DNA of 64,000 bases, taken from NCBI RefSeq assembly GCF_002105155.1, contig NW_019028992.1, forward strand, positions 455,001-519,000, read 5' to 3'. The notes under the pieces are model-generated. The model had not been told where the DNA came from. It made no database searches and saw only the letters and a list, made by a program, of their open reading frames with translations. A program made the translations under genes and the position numbers. The stretch comes from Lobosporangium transversale. Lineage: Eukaryota > Mortierellomycota > Mortierellomycetes > Mortierellales > Mortierellaceae. This document shows, in pieces, positions 30,101 through 43,583 of the stretch (its first letter is position 1; the number at the start of each line of letters is the position of its first letter).

Positions 30101-33100
30101 CTGGCTCACACTTGTAGAAAAAGAGATGCGCATGTCGTTGGCCAAGATCCTTGCTGAGTCTGTACAGGAAATGAATATCTTCTTCCTTGCAGAAACGCTT
30201 GATCCGGCTGCATTCTTGAGCTGGATCGATAAGGTTCCTGACCAACTAGTTGTTCTTACCTCCCAAATTACTTGGACCTCTACTGTTGAGCGAGCTCTTT
30301 CCATGATGGAAACTGATGGCTTTTCAGAAAAGCCAATGCAGCACGCCTTGGATTATGTGGAGCGTGCCCTCAACGTTCTCGCTGATACTGTCCTACAGGA
30401 TCTTGCGCCCATTCAGCGTAAAAAGTGCGAGCATCTGATCACCGATCTCGTTCACCAGCGTGATGTGATTCGTGCCCTAATTCGCAGCAAGATCTCTTCT
30501 ACAAAGAATTTTTCTTGGTTGTCCCAGATGCGATTCTACTTCAATGCTAGCCACGAAGATCCTCTACAGTGCTTGACCATCAATATGGCTAACGCCTCAT
30601 TCCTCTATGGTTATGAGTACTTCGGTGTAACTGAACGTCTGGTCCAAACGCCATTGACAGATCGTTGTTACCTTACTCTTACACAGGCCTTAGAGGCACG
30701 TCTCGGTGGTTCGCCCTTCGGACCCGCGGGTACTGGTAAGACAGAATCCGTCAAAGCCCTGGGAATCCAGCTTGGTCGCTTTGTCCTTGTCTTCTGCTGT
30801 GATGAGAACTTTGATTTCCAGGCTATGGGTCGTATTTTTATTGGTTTGTCTCAGGTTGGTGCTTGGGGATGTTTCGACGAGTTCAACCGCCTGGAGGAGA
30901 GAATTTTATCTGCTGTTTCACAGCAAGTGCAGACTATTCAATTGGGATTGAAGGAGGCCAAGACTAACCCAAACCACGAGATTGAATTGGTCGGCAAGAA
31001 CGTGCGTGTCAACACAAACACGGGCATTTTCATCACCATGAATCCAGGATATGCTGGTCGTTCCAACTTGCCAGACAATCTCAAGAAGCTCTTCCGCAGT
31101 ATTGCTATGACGAAGCCCGACAGAGAGCTTATTGCTCAAGTTATGTTATCGTCGCAGGGTTTCCGCACAGCTGAGACTCTTGCGTCCAAGGTCATTCCAT
31201 TGTTCAACTTGTGCGATGCAAAGCTTTCTCCTCAGTCACACTATGATTTTGGTCTTCGTGCTCTCAAGAGTGTTTTGGTCAGTGCTGGTAACATGAAGCG
31301 TGATCGTTTACAGGAGCTCCGTTCCAGTAATCCTGAGAATCTTGTTGCTGAGATTGAGCGCATTTCAGAGAGTATCCCTGAACAGGAGATTTTAATACAG
31401 AGTATTCGCGAAACTGTGGTGCCTAAATTGGTCGCGGAAGATATTCATGTCTTGATGGGGTACGTATTCTTTTCCATCAATGAGACAGGCTTCAAAGTGA
31501 ATCTAATTGATTTTAATTTTAATTTAATTTTATTATTATTATCTAAACTCGTATATATAATAGTCTTCTCAAGGACGTGTTCCCCGGAGTCGAATATAAT
31601 CCTGTTAGCTTGCAGCCTCTCCGCAAAGCTATCAATGACATTTGTGATAAGCGCCGTCTAGTTGTGGGTGATCTTTGGATGGAAAAGATTCTTCAGTTGT
31701 ACCAAATTCAACGTATCCACCATGGTTTGATGATGGTTGGCCCTTCAGGAAGTGGCAAATCAAATGCTTGGCAGGTCCTGCTCGCTGCTTTGGAAGTTGT
31801 AGAGGGCGTCGAAGGCCAATCGTATGTAATTGATCCCAAGGCAATGTCTAAGGATGCTCTTTACGGTGTACTGGATCCTACGACTAGAGAATGGACAGAC
31901 GGACTTTTCACTAACATTCTTCGCAAGATTGTTGACAACGTCCGTGGTGAAAGCGCGAAGCGTCACTGGATTATTTTTGATGGTGATGTTGACCCAGAAT
32001 GGGTCGAGAATTTGAACAGGTATGTTACGAGTTCGTTTTAGTTATTTGAGAGCTTATTGTTTTGTTAATAATACTGATATGGCGACTCACTGTCTTTGTC
32101 TTCGGCTATGATATTATCAGTGTATTGGATGATAACAGGCTGCTAACGCTTCCCAATGGTGAGCGTTTGAGCTTGCCTCCCAATGTCCGCATTATGTTTG
32201 AGGTCGAGACATTGAAATATGCCACGCTTGCTACGGTCAGTCGCTGCGGCATGGTCTGGTATAGTAGCGATGTCATCGATCGCTCCATGGTTTTCTCTAA
32301 CTATTTTGCAACACTCCGGAGCGTGCCACTGGATGAAGCTGATGAGGAGTTTACTACACGTCGTGTCGAAACGGAAGAGAACCGTGCGGTGTCACCAATT
32401 CTTCTCACTCAGCAGGCCTGCGCCAGTATTCTTGAGCCTCATTTTGCCGCGGATGGTCTTGTTTCTCAGGCTCTGGACTATGCCAGTACATTAGATCACA
32501 TCATGGACTTCACAATGATGCGTGTTCTTGGAACCCTTTTCTCACTCGTTAACAAGAGTGTTCGTAATGTAATTCAATATAACAATCAGCATACTGACTT
32601 CCCTATGGGCCCTGAACAGCTCGACAACTACATGTCCAAGCGCCTTGTCTACGCAACCATTTGGAGTTTCTCAGGAGATGCTAAACTGGAGCTCCGCGCC
32701 CGTCTCGGAGATTTCGTTCGAGGCGTCACCACGATCGACTTGCCACAGATACCTAACACATCTATCATTGATTTTGATATTAATATTAATACTGGTGAAT
32801 GGATTCCATGGCAGTCCAAGGTCCCTGTTGTGGAGATTGAGACACACACTGTAGCTGAGGCTGATGTGGTTATTCCAACAGTAGATACCGTCCGCCACGA
32901 GGAGGTCCTTTACTCATGGCTTTCAGAGCACAAGCCTCTAATCCTGTGTGGTCCTCCAGGCTCTGGAAAGACCATGACTTTATTCAGTGCATTACGCAAG
33001 TTGCCAGAGATGGAGGTTGTCGGTCTCAATTTTTCCAGCGCTACCACGCCTGAATTGATTCTTAAGACTCTTGAGCAGTACTGTGAGTATCGCAAGACAC

Positions 33101-36100
33101 CAAACGGCGTCCTACTTTCACCCGTGCTTCTAGGCCGCTGGCTTGTGGTCTTTTGCGACGAGATTAACTTACCATCTACCGACAAGTATGGAACCCAACG
33201 TGTCATTTCATTTATGCGCCAGCTGGTTGAATGTGGTGGCTTCTGGCGAACTGCAGATAAATCCTGGGTCAAGTTGGAACGCATTCAATTTGTTGGCGCC
33301 TGTAATCCTCCTACGGATCCAGGTCGTATTCCACTTAGCCATCGTTTCCTCCGTCACGTTCCTTTGGTTATGGTCGATTATCCCGGAGAGATATCTCTCA
33401 AGCAAATTTACAGCACATTCTGTCGTGCTATGCTAAAGGTGGTGCCATCTCTACGTGCATATTCCGAGCCTCTTACTGCCGCTATGGTTGAATTATATCT
33501 TTGCTCGCAAGCGCATTTTGTCCCTGAGATGCAGGCACACTACATTTACAGTCCTCGTGAGTTGACTCGATGGATGCGTGGTATATTTGAGGCAATCAAG
33601 CCAATGGAGACGCTTAGTGTGGAGGGTTTGGTGCGCATCTGGGCACATGAGGCTCTTCGTTTGTTCCAGGATCGTCTTGTGACTGAAGAGGAGCGTAGAT
33701 GGACCGATGATGAGATCGACCGAATTGCTCTCAAACACTTCCCCAGTCTTGATCGCGAACAGGCCCTTGGACGTCCCATTCTTTACTCGAACTGGCTTTC
33801 AAAGTACTATGTTCCTGTGGATCGTGAAGAACTCAGAGATTATGCCAAGGCTCGTCTCAGAGTCTTCTACGAGGAAGAACTGGACGTGCCTTTGGCATTA
33901 TTTAATGATGTATTGGATCACGTCTTGCGCATTGATCGTGTCTTCCGTCAAATGCAGGGTCATATGCTTTTGATTGGAGTCAGTGGAAGCGGTAAAACGA
34001 CTTTGTCGCGATTTGTTGCATGGATGAATGGTTTGAGTGTCTTCCAGATCAAGGTTCATAATAAGTATACAGCAGCTGACTTTGATGAGGATCTGAGAAC
34101 TGTACTCCGGCGCGCTGGTTGCAAAGGCGAAAAGATCTGTTTCATTTTGGACGAGTCAAATGTCTTGGACTCTGGATTCTTGGAGAGAATGAATACGCTG
34201 CTGGCAAACGCTGAAGTTCCAGGGTTGTTCGAGGGCGATGAATATGCATCACTGATGACTCAGTGCAAGGAAGGAGCACAGAGAGATGGTCTGATGTTAG
34301 ATTCGAGCGAAGAATTGTACAAGTGGTTCACTCAACAAGTCATGAAGAACCTGCACGTTGTGTTCACGATGAATCCACCTGAGGGCGGTCTTGCTTCCCG
34401 TGCAGCCACCTCACCCGCCTTGTTCAATCGCTGTGTGCTCGATTGGTTTGGTGACTGGTCTGATCAGGCATTCTTCCAAGTTGGTCAAGAATTCACCACA
34501 AGTTTGGATCTGGACCGACCTAACTACATTCCTCCTCACAAGTTCCCTGTTGTGTATCGTAACCTCCCTGATACACCTACTCATCGCCACGCTATCATCA
34601 ACGCCTTTGTTTATGTTCATCAATCGCTCTATGAGGTGAATGCCAAGCTCAGCAAGCGAAACGGAAAACGTGGTTACGTTACTCCTCGCCATTACTTGGA
34701 CTTTATTCATCACTATGTCCGTTTGTATAACGAGAAACGTGAAGATCTTGAAGAACAACAGCGCCATCTAAATGTTGGCCTTGATAAGCTCAAGGACACT
34801 GTCGTAAAAGTTGAGGAGCTTCGAAAGAGCCTTGCCATCAAGAAGAATGAGCTTGAAATCAAGAATCGACAAGCTAATGAAAAGCTGCAGAAGATGGTAG
34901 CTGATCAACAAGAGGCTGAGAAGAAGAAGGCTACCTCGATTGAGATTCAGGCAGCATTAGAAGCCCAGAACCGCGAGATCACCCAGCGTACGGCTGTGGT
35001 TATGGCAGATTTGGCCAATGCCGAGCCGGCTGTCATGGAAGCTCAGAGAGCTGTCAAAGACATCAAGAGATCCCAATTGACAGAGGTGCGTGCTATGGGC
35101 AACCCTCCGGAGGTGGTCAAACTGGCCATGGAGTCGGTCTGCACTATGCTTGGTAACAAGTTAGATGGCTGGAGAACAGTGCAAGGAATCATTCGTCGCG
35201 AGGACTTTATTCATAGCATCGTGAATTACGACACTGACCGACAGATGACACCGGCCATGCGAGAAAAGATTAAAGCCGAGTATCTTAGCCATCCCAACTA
35301 TAACTTTGAGACCGTGAATCACGCCAGTAAGGCCTGTGGACCTTTGGTCAAGTGGGTCATTGCTCAGGTCAACTATTCTCAAATCTTGGACAAGATCGGA
35401 CCTCTTCGTGCTGAGGTTCAAGAACTTGAAGCTAGCGCACAAACAACAGAGCTGAAGGCTTCTAGCATCGAAAAGATGATCCAAGAGCTAGAGAACAGTA
35501 TCGCGACCTATAAGGAGGAATACGCTGTCCTTATTTCAGAAGTTGGCTTGATCAAGAGTGAAATGGAGCGCGTCAAGTCCAAGGTTGACCGCAGTGTGAC
35601 CTTGCTTGAGTCACTTTCGTCTGAAAAAGTCCGTTGGGAAGCAGGTAGTCACTCATTTGATACACAGATGGCAACTACGGTTGGAGACGTACTTTTGGCG
35701 GCTGCCTTCCTGGCCTATGGTGGCTATTTTGACCAGCAGTACCGTGAGCTTTTATTCCACAAGTGGGCGGACCACCTTTCCAAGGCTGGAATCCAGTACA
35801 AGGCGGACATCTCACTTGCAGAATACTTGTCGACCGCTGATAAACGTTTGTCCTGGACTGAGCACGCTCTTCCAGCTGATGACCTCTGTGTGGAAAACGC
35901 CATCATCTTGCAGCGATTCAACAGATATCCACTCATCATTGATCCATCAGGCCAAGCAACTACATTCTTGATGAATGAGTACAAGGATCGCAAGATTACA
36001 GTAACAAGCTTTTTGGATGATTCTTTCTTGAAGAACTTGGAGAGTGCTTTGCGTTTTGGTAATCCTCTGTTGATCCAGGATGTCGAGCATCTTGATCCTA

Positions 36101-38361
36101 TCATGAATCCAGTACTCAATAAGGAACTTCGTCGCACTGGAGGTCGTGTTTTGATCCGCCTTGGCAATCAGGACATTGACTTTTCGCCAACATTCACTCT
36201 ATTCCTCTCGACCAGAGATCCATCCGTCAACTTCCCTCCTGATGTATGCAGTCGTGTCTCATTTGTCAACTTCACTGTGACAAGAGGAAGTCTCCAAAGT
36301 CAGTGCTTGAGCAAGGTACTGAAGGCTGAGCGACCTGATGTAGACCGTCGTCGTGCTGATCTGATTAAGCTCCAAGGTGAATTTAAGGTCAAACTTCGTC
36401 ATCTCGAAAAATCATTGCTTCAGGCACTGAACGAATCTAAAGGAAACATTCTGGATGATGACAAGGTCATTGCAACTCTAGAAACCTTGAAACGTGAAGC
36501 CGCTGACGTGACCCGCAAAGTGGAGGAGACTGAAGGAGTCATGCAGGAGGTTGAACAAACCACTGCCATTTACTCACCTCTGGCACATCAGTGCAGCTCC
36601 ATCTTTTTTGTAATGGAACAGCTCAACCGTATTCACCACTTTTATCAGATTTCACTTGACTTTTTCTCAGACATTTTTAATTTTGTGTTACATGAAAATC
36701 CTGCACTCAACGGGGTTAAGGACTATGGGCAGCGGCTGGATATCCTTACTCGCGACTTGTTCAATATCTCGTATACCAGAGCCAGTCTTGGACTGCTACA
36801 TGATGATCATCTCACGTTTGCAATGCTATTGACTCAGATCAAGGTTCGTGGAACAAATACCCAAGCAGATGAGGCCGAGTATGACTTTTTATTAAGCCCC
36901 GAATCAAATCCTTCGGGCGAAATTACAGCAGAGTTCACGGAGGAACAAAGAGCTCAAAGGATTGAGATATTTACAAAACTGCCGTCCTTCAAGCACATGC
37001 CTGACCATATTGCTAACAACCCTGACGATTGGACCAAGTTCTGGAATGCCTCCAAGCCTGAAGCTCATGTCCCAATGTTCTGGGAGCCATCTCCAATTGA
37101 AGGTATTTTTTATTTATTTATTTTTATTTTTTATTTTTTCACTGTAGCACTGTATCTGTACATCCGTATCCATATGGTTTGAAAGTATAACTAACTTTTT
37201 ATATTATGTGATCTATAAACATGTATATTGAATATAGCCATAAATGAGTTCAAAAAGCTTTTGGTCATCAAATGCTTCCGCCCCGACCGATTATTGATGG
37301 CGACTACCAAGTATGTTGATCTGGTGTTCACACCCAACTTTGTGAACCAGACTGAATTGGATCTAGCGAAGTTGGTCCGTGAGGAAGTCAAGGCATCGAC
37401 GCCCATCTCGCTTTGCTCTGTCCCTGGCCATGATGCCGCTTACCGCGTTGACAACTTGGCACAGGAGCAAGGCGTTCGCCTGGCATCTGTTGCTATGGGA
37501 TCTCAGGAAGGTTTGACCTTGGCTGATCAAGCAATAGCATCTGCGACTAAGACAGGTAACTGGGTCCTACTTAAGAACGTTCACCTGGCAATCACTTGGC
37601 TTGGTCAGTTGGACAAACGTCTGCATAGTCTCAAGGCTCATCCGAGCTTTAGGTTATTCTTGACTATGGAAACGAACCCCAAGGTGCCAGTGAATTTACT
37701 CCGTCTCTCGCGCGTGCTCATGTTTGAACCTCAACCTGGTATCAAGGCTAACTTGCTAGAGTCCCTACGCGGTATTCCTGCTGCTCGACTTTCGAAGGGC
37801 CCGACAGAGCGTGCTCGTTTGTACTTTATGGTCGCATGGCTCCACGCGGTTGTGTTGGAACGTCTCCGATATGTTCCTTTGGGATGGAGCAAGGCATACG
37901 AATTCAATGACTCTGATCAAGATTGTGCATTGAATACTATCGATAACTGGTTAGATACTGTGGGTCAAGGACGCGCGAATGTCTCACCAGACCGTATCCC
38001 ATGGGATGCTATCCGTATGCTTTTGTCGCAGTCTGTATATGGTGGTCGTGTGGATCATGACGCGGATCAAGTTTTGCTGGAGAGCTTTGTGAACTCGTTC
38101 TTTGGCGCAGAGTGCTATGATTTGAACTACAAACTTGTTGAACCGACAGAGGGAGATGAAGCGGGGCTGGTTGCACCAGAAGGTACAAAGATGTCACAGT
38201 TTTTGGAATGGGTCAATGAACTTCCGGCTCGTGAGCCGCCTACTTGGCTTCGCTTGCCTCCGACTGCGGAGCGTGTCTTGTCGACGCATAAGGCTATTAA
38301 GATGGTGTCGAAGATCAGGAAGATTAAGAGTCTTGTGGATGATGACGACGATGACATTTAA
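23827..38361 (+). CDS. DYN1: Cytoplasmic dynein 1 heavy chain
   Basis: Twelve phase-consistent exons code for about 4371 aa, normal for the family: 23827..24070, 24433..24747, 24876..25000, 25097..25334, 25432..25524, 25614..25740, 25840..27409, 27513..29291, 29397..31459, 31564..32019, 32121..37102, 37238..38361. The first third is the tail (dimerisation, intermediate-chain binding) and linker. Walker A motifs are GPAGTGKT in AAA1 (near residue 1939), GPSGSGKS in AAA2 (near 2244), GPPGSGKT in AAA3 (near 2614) and GVSGSGKT in AAA4 (near 2956), as in cytoplasmic dynein. A charged coiled-coil stalk (about 3200-3290 and 3420-3510) flanks the microtubule-binding tip ([18 protein letters not shown]). 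AAA5, AAA6 and the C-terminal domain complete the motor. It drives minus-end transport of nuclei and endosomes. Introns cluster in the 5' part; exon 11 alone is about 5 kb. A second in-frame ATG at 23836 could be the true start. Confidence 0.97.
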
Positions 38362-38603
38362 ATAGGATAAGAAAAAAAAAAAAAAAAAAAAAAAAAAAAG
38401 AAGTGCCATTAGTTTGTTGTTGAATACGAAAGGATAAATAAAAAATAAACAAATGAAGTTGATATTGAGTAGAAGAACAAGATACGTTTTATTGATAAAG
38501 ATACTTTTTTTTTATTAAAAAAAAAAAAAAAAAAAAGTAAAAAAAAATAAAAAAAAGCTACAATTATTTATTTTTATTTTCCGAAGGTGGAACAGAGAGA
38601 ATA

Positions 38604-40432
38604 TTACTTCTTCTTGACAGAGGCAGATTTCTTTGTTGTTGAAGAAGAAACAACCTATGAGTTGATCAAGAGATTTTAAAAGGTAAGGAAGCGGAGAGAA
38701 TTTGAAAAAAAATAAAAATAAAAATAAAAAAGCTATTTTTTTTTTTTTACCTTGCGAATTTGACTGAGGTCATCAAGAATATCAGTATCTGTGGCAGCCC
38801 ATTTTGCATTTGGAGGTGCATTTGTTTTTCGCTTTGCATTTTTAGATCCAACCTCTTGTTCATGTCCACGCTTCCTCAGCCGTCGCGTATGATTAGCTCG
38901 CGATGTTGGTTCCAGTGCAAAATCTAGAAATATATATATTTTGAGTGTGACACCTCTTTTCATTTTTTTTTTTTTTTTTTTTTTTTTGTTTTTCTCCTGT
39001 TTACTTTGATACAGAAAAATATCATCCTCAGATAGCTTTTTTTTTTTTTACCATTTGTAATATCCAGGTTTTCTTTATCATCTCGCAATGCTCTTCGTTT
39101 GCTGTCAATAACTGCCAACATTTTTTCTCGAAGTCCTTCACGCTCAGCCTAATTAATATTGAGTTAATATAATTAATAATAAAATAAAATTAATTAAGAA
39201 TAGACAAAAATAATAATAATAAACAGAGTGATATGGATATATAGCTTACCATATAATCCTCTTCTGCAAGCTCCGTTTCCAGTTCATATGCCTGTTGAGC
39301 ACATTCAAACTGATAATCACGATATAAGCGTGCATTAACAATGGTAATATCTCGGGCCTCTGCTAAATCCTCCATTTGATCATGGAAATCAGGGTGGACA
39401 CCTAAATGATTTCAAATAAAAAAAAATTAAGTATTTGAAAAGATTAAGAAAAAACAGAATAAAGCAAATTATTGGAAAATTGAGTAGAACAGAGTAACTT
39501 GTTTTTCTTTTTTGACCATTTAAGATAGCAGCCATTTCTTCCTTGTAGCGAGCCATTTGATAATCATAGATCCTATGAAATTCAAATCAATTAAAATCCA
39601 TTTTTTTTTTTTTTTTTTTGTTTTTTGTTTTTTGGCTGTTCCACGCCAGAAGAAATTAAAGATAATGCTTAATGAGATATCGTTTTTCTTTCTTTTTTTT
39701 TTTTCCCTTTACGTTTGCTTATTCTCCTCGAATTCAAGCTCAAGCTTCAATAATCGCTCCTGAAAATCCCGTGCCCGTTTCTCTTTACGATCCTCTCGTG
39801 TATCCGGTGCCACTAATTTTGTTTTTAAAAAAGAGTTCCACAATAATAATAGTAAGGTTAGACTCGATAAATGAGCGTTAAGAAGAAAAGGAGAGTGAAA
39901 AAAAAAAAAAAAAAAAAAAAAAATAGTTACCATCAGATGAAGCATCGAAATCGTCACCAAGAAAACTAGGACCATCTTCTCCATCATACTCTATACCTCC
40001 TTCAAATACAGAATCATGTTCGTCCATTTCAGAGATAAACCCTCCTCCTGGTGTATAAGAATCGTCACTATCAGATTTTGTATCGTAATGTCCTAGTTGT
40101 GCTTGTCCTTTTGACGATAATGAATGGTTGGAATGATTTGAATGTTTGTTGCTGTTGCTGTTGTTATTGAGGTTGTTATTGTTATTGTTCGTTGAGCCCT
40201 TTTGGTGATGACTTCCACCTGCTCCTTCTTTTACACTGTTCTGATTGTTGTTGGTGCTGTTATTGAGGTTTGGAACGCGTTGTGATCTGCCTGCAGTTGA
40301 GCTCTTCTTTCCAGATGAGGATGAGGTATGACCTGAGTTAGAATGGTTATTGCCTGTATTAGAAACAGAATTCGAATTATGTTTAGAATCAACAGAGGTG
40401 GAAGAAGGCATGGCCTTTTGTGACGGGGGCAT
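38604..40432 (-). CDS. SDS3: Sds3-like subunit of the Rpd3/Sin3 histone deacetylase complex
   Basis: Seven exons, 40432..39931, 39812..39713, 39572..39517, 39401..39250, 39148..39052, 38923..38751 and 38654..38604, code for about 376 aa. The first 170 residues are Ser/Asn/His-rich low complexity, ending in an acidic patch. The conserved Sds3/BRMS1 region (Pfam PF08598) follows: RARDFQERLLKLELEFEENK, YDYQMARYKEEMAAI, VHPDF, a helical segment ending AEEDY, AEREGLREKMLAVID and DDKENLDI. The basic tail ends in KKSASVKKK. In yeast, Sds3 stabilises the Sin3-Rpd3 large complex and is needed for deacetylase activity. The donor of intron 3 (GTCAAA) is weak, but it keeps the frame and the conserved sequence. 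The gene is convergent with the dynein gene (242 bp between stops). Confidence 0.9.
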
Positions 40433-40829
40433 TGGAGAAAAGAGTTTTTTTTTTGTTTCTACTTCTTTTTTATAATGGATAGATGTGAATTTTTTTTTAA
40501 AGGTGAGGTATAAGTGGATATTGCTGTTTTAAAAAAGGTATATTTGATGCAAGTCTTGTAAACAAGTCAGTATTTGTGGTTGATAGAAAGTTGGAGGGGA
40601 AGAGGAGCAGAAAAGAAAAAAAGTTTACCCTGTGGGGGAAGAGGAACATTGACAAGGCAAAGCACCCTCTCCCTCTTTTCTTTTCTCTCCTTTCCCTCTT
40701 TCCCTCGTTCCCTCTTTCCCGATGGCTTGTATATACTGAAATGCCAGTCCCAGAAGCACTGCAGAGATTATTTTTTTTTTTATTGAACACTATTTTATAT
40801 ATATATAAATGTACATCAATAAATCCTTT

Positions 40830-41962
40830 CTACTCCTCGCCTTCAGCCAGTTCCTGGATTTTAGGAGCAGTACCTGACCAAGTCGATGGTGTATACTCTT
40901 CTTCCTTGACCACTGCCTTTGCCTTCTGTTTAGTACTGGCCTTTGAACCAACCGTGGGTTTTGATTTAGGAATGGGTTTTGTAGATGCTGTAGTTTTGGT
41001 GGAAGTACTGGAAGACGATGCTGCTGCTGCCTCTGCTTCTGCAGCCTTTTCTCTCTCAAGCTCTAGTTCTTCTTCCTCCGTGACAATTCGACCTCGTGAC
41101 AAGAAACCTCCCATAGTCCTGCGTTGCTTCTCCTCTGCTTCCTTGGACATTTTCTTTAGTTTTTCCAGTTCTGCTTTGACTCCAGGAACTAAATTTTATA
41201 TTTTATACAAGCGATATGTTTTACCGATCATTATCCTCATTCTCATCCTTATTCTCTTGGCCTTTCCTTTTTGCTCAAGTTGTTTGCAAAATAAAAAATA
41301 AAAAATAAAAATAAAAAAAGACTTACCATTCTCACCCAAACTCAAGAAATCAGCTTCTGCTCCTGCAATATTTCCTTCTGCAGATTTGGCTTGACCACGA
41401 CGGAACTTTGCCTTGACATTATCAGGATCATTCTTTAATGCAGAATTACAAACATCAATGGCTCGTTTATAGTTATTCCGCTTGAGATGGCAAGCAGCCA
41501 TGTTGGCATACACTACTGCCAGGTTGGTTTTGATCACATTCTTTTGTTCCTCACTGACTTGTCCATTTTGAGGATTCATGGCCGACATCATTGGGACCCC
41601 TGCCATCTGGTTATCCAAGCCGCTCAACGCAAGAATAGCCTAGAATTCATTATAAAAAGTGGTGAGGGTAGTGTATTTATTGCCAACTTTTTTTCTTTTT
41701 TTTTTATGATCAGAGTATGCTTCTCAAATTAGATGACATACGATATGATACTGCTTGAGAGCTATGGCAGATTGAATTTGTTTATGAATTATAAAAATCA
41801 ATAATGGTATAGAATGTTAGGTTAAATAATAAGAGACCTTTTGAATTAGTCACTTTGCACTTTTTGAATTGTACCATTATGAATGTCGCCTTGTTTGAAT
41901 GCCTCGTTGCCCATGTCCTTGCTTGCCAAAGCAGAAGTAATCTTGTCCTGTAAGGTAGCCAT
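40830..41962 (-). CDS. TPR-domain protein, co-chaperone-like
   Basis: Four exons, 41962..41875, 41761..41742, 41639..41327 and 41188..40830, code for about 259 aa; the second exon is only 20 nt. The N-terminal half holds TPR helices. A first repeat begins at SKDMGNEAFKQGD. A spacer (Met/Gly-rich, about residues 45-70) follows, then two further repeats: NLAVVYANMAACHLKRNNYKRA and DPDNVKAKFRRGQAKSAEGN. This arrangement resembles the three-TPR clamp of FKBP-type and TTC9-type proteins that bind the EEVD tail of Hsp70/Hsp90. The C-terminal part is Ala/Ser/Thr/Lys-rich low complexity and ends with EGEE. No catalytic domain is attached. The family call is firm; the exact orthologue is uncertain. 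Confidence 0.8.
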
Positions 41963-42741
41963 ATTGTAGCTGTGTATATGTGAGTGTATCGAAGGTAATG
42001 TAAATGGAAATGGTTGAAATGTATTTTCTGATGAAAATAAAAAAAAAGGGAAAGAGAGTCTGTGGTGTTTTAACAGAGAAAGAAAAAGAAATCGACGGAA
42101 CAATTGGGCGAAAGAAAAAAAAATATTTTTCTCGACCTGTTGACTTTGGGCGACTGTTCGGACTCCATGTGGTACTGTATAAACACCTGAACACTACCAC
42201 ATGTCATTGGCTACTCTACGTCCCTTAAACAATATTCCTAGCATACAGCTGAACTTTTGCAAGGGATGTGCCAATGCTTCGACAAACATGTAACATTTAA
42301 TGGCTACATCACAGCCCTTGGATTGTGGAAGCGCTGAAAGTATGCGGAAAACGGGAACCATTTGTGTTTTTACTAGCAACAAGCGTGGTTTCAAAAAAGT
42401 TTGCCTCCAAGGAACAAATCCTATATCCTTCATTGCTCAAAAGAGACAATCCTGTCTTTTCTGCACCCCAAAAGCTCGCCATAATCCTATTGAAGCGTTC
42501 AGAGGCATTATTTGCCTCATAGTTTGAGGATTAGCAGACTTTCAGTCAAGTTTTATTGTTTTGAACAACACAGTAAATCCTGTCCATTCGAAGTTAGTCC
42601 CTTTGGATGGCAGCTATTCAGGGGATGCTAATCAATTCCGCAGATTTGGAAAACCAACAAACATCGAACAGTCGCCTTGGAGCGTTCGCGTGCAGACTCT
42701 TTAAATCTATTTTGCCACCAATCGATCTTCAGTATTTTGAT

Positions 42742-42751
<10 letters not shown>

Positions 42752-42775
<24 letters not shown>
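42752..42775. repeat. (TA)n microsatellite
   Basis: About 12 TA dinucleotides in non-coding DNA. Confidence 0.9.
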
Positions 42776-42779
<4 letters not shown>

Positions 42780-43056
42780 ACATTGTAATTGTACATGTAA
42801 AAAAGCTGATCTTGCTCGAACCACAGAATCACATCGATTCTCCCTCAATCTGTCTATCTCACATCGACATTCTCGTGCATGGACACAATTGTCTCTGAAC
42901 AAATAATTACATTTATTGGGCTACAAAGGTTTGGGCATTAGAATTTTTACAAGAGGATAGGAGATGGATGATGTTGAACATTGACCATGAACTTTGTTGA
43001 TATAGAAAGAGCGGCTCAAGTCAAATCTCTTGAAGGGGCAGTTGTTGAAGAAAGTT

Positions 43057-43080
43057 TGCCCGGTGCTAAATGACCGGGCA
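43057..43080 (-). other. Perfect 8-bp stem hairpin in the PMP3 3' UTR
   Basis: On the plus strand TGCCCGGT, an 8-nt loop, then ACCGGGCA. It starts four bases beyond the PMP3 stop codon in the direction of transcription, so it would be transcribed as an early 3' UTR stem-loop. Function unknown. Confidence 0.7.
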
Positions 43081-43084
43081 CACA

Positions 43085-43582
43085 CTAATACTTCAGAATG
43101 ATGTAGAAGGCGTGAATGATTCCTAAAAGGCAGATTTTGTAAAAATTATTGTATAACCGTTAGACTCACGCTCACATCATTGGCGAATCAAAATATCTCC
43201 TATCCCAATGCATCAGGGTTAAGACTGATCCCACAATAGGATAATAGCAGCAACTGGACGCGTTTAGACAAGAGAGAGAAAGAGAAAGAGACGTACCAGG
43301 AATATAACCTAGGATGGTCAGCACGATGTTGATCAAGAGGTCACTATCGCATCCTTTCTACTCGATGAAAAAAATGGTAAAAAGAACAAGCCAAAAAGAA
43401 GTATTGTTAGTTGATTGATAGACATATTAAATATAAAGTCTTTTTTTTTCTTTTTGGCTCGCGAACGAAAAGTATCATAAGTAATTAAAATGGTTTTTTG
43501 CTTTTACCTCCATAAAAACTCCCAGAGGAGGGAGAACGACGGCAAAGATGAACTTGCAAATGTCACCAGCTGTAAGGGCCAT
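43085..43582 (-). CDS. PMP3: Pmp3/UPF0057 small plasma-membrane proteolipid
   Basis: Three tiny exons, 43582..43508, 43357..43297 and 43122..43085, encode 57 aa, the usual size. The product begins MALTAGDICKFIFAVVLPPL, continues GVFMEKGCDSDLLINIVLTI and LGYIPGIIHAFYIILKY, and has the two hydrophobic helices and the PPLGVF and LGYIPGIIHA signatures of the family. Members (yeast Pmp3, plant RCI2) modulate membrane potential and salt tolerance and bind phosphoinositides. All three splice junctions keep the frame (GTAAAA, GTACGT donors; TAG acceptors). No single exon is long enough to appear as an open frame of 60 codons, so a simple ORF scan misses this gene. Confidence 0.95.
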
Positions 43583-43583
43583 G

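Larger units (their letters stand above)
41963..43084. other. Spacer between the TPR gene and PMP3
   Basis: This holds the TPR-gene 5' flank, about 500 bp with no recognisable gene, a (TA)n microsatellite at 42752-42775, and, right after the PMP3 stop, a perfect hairpin at 43057-43080. Confidence 0.5.
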
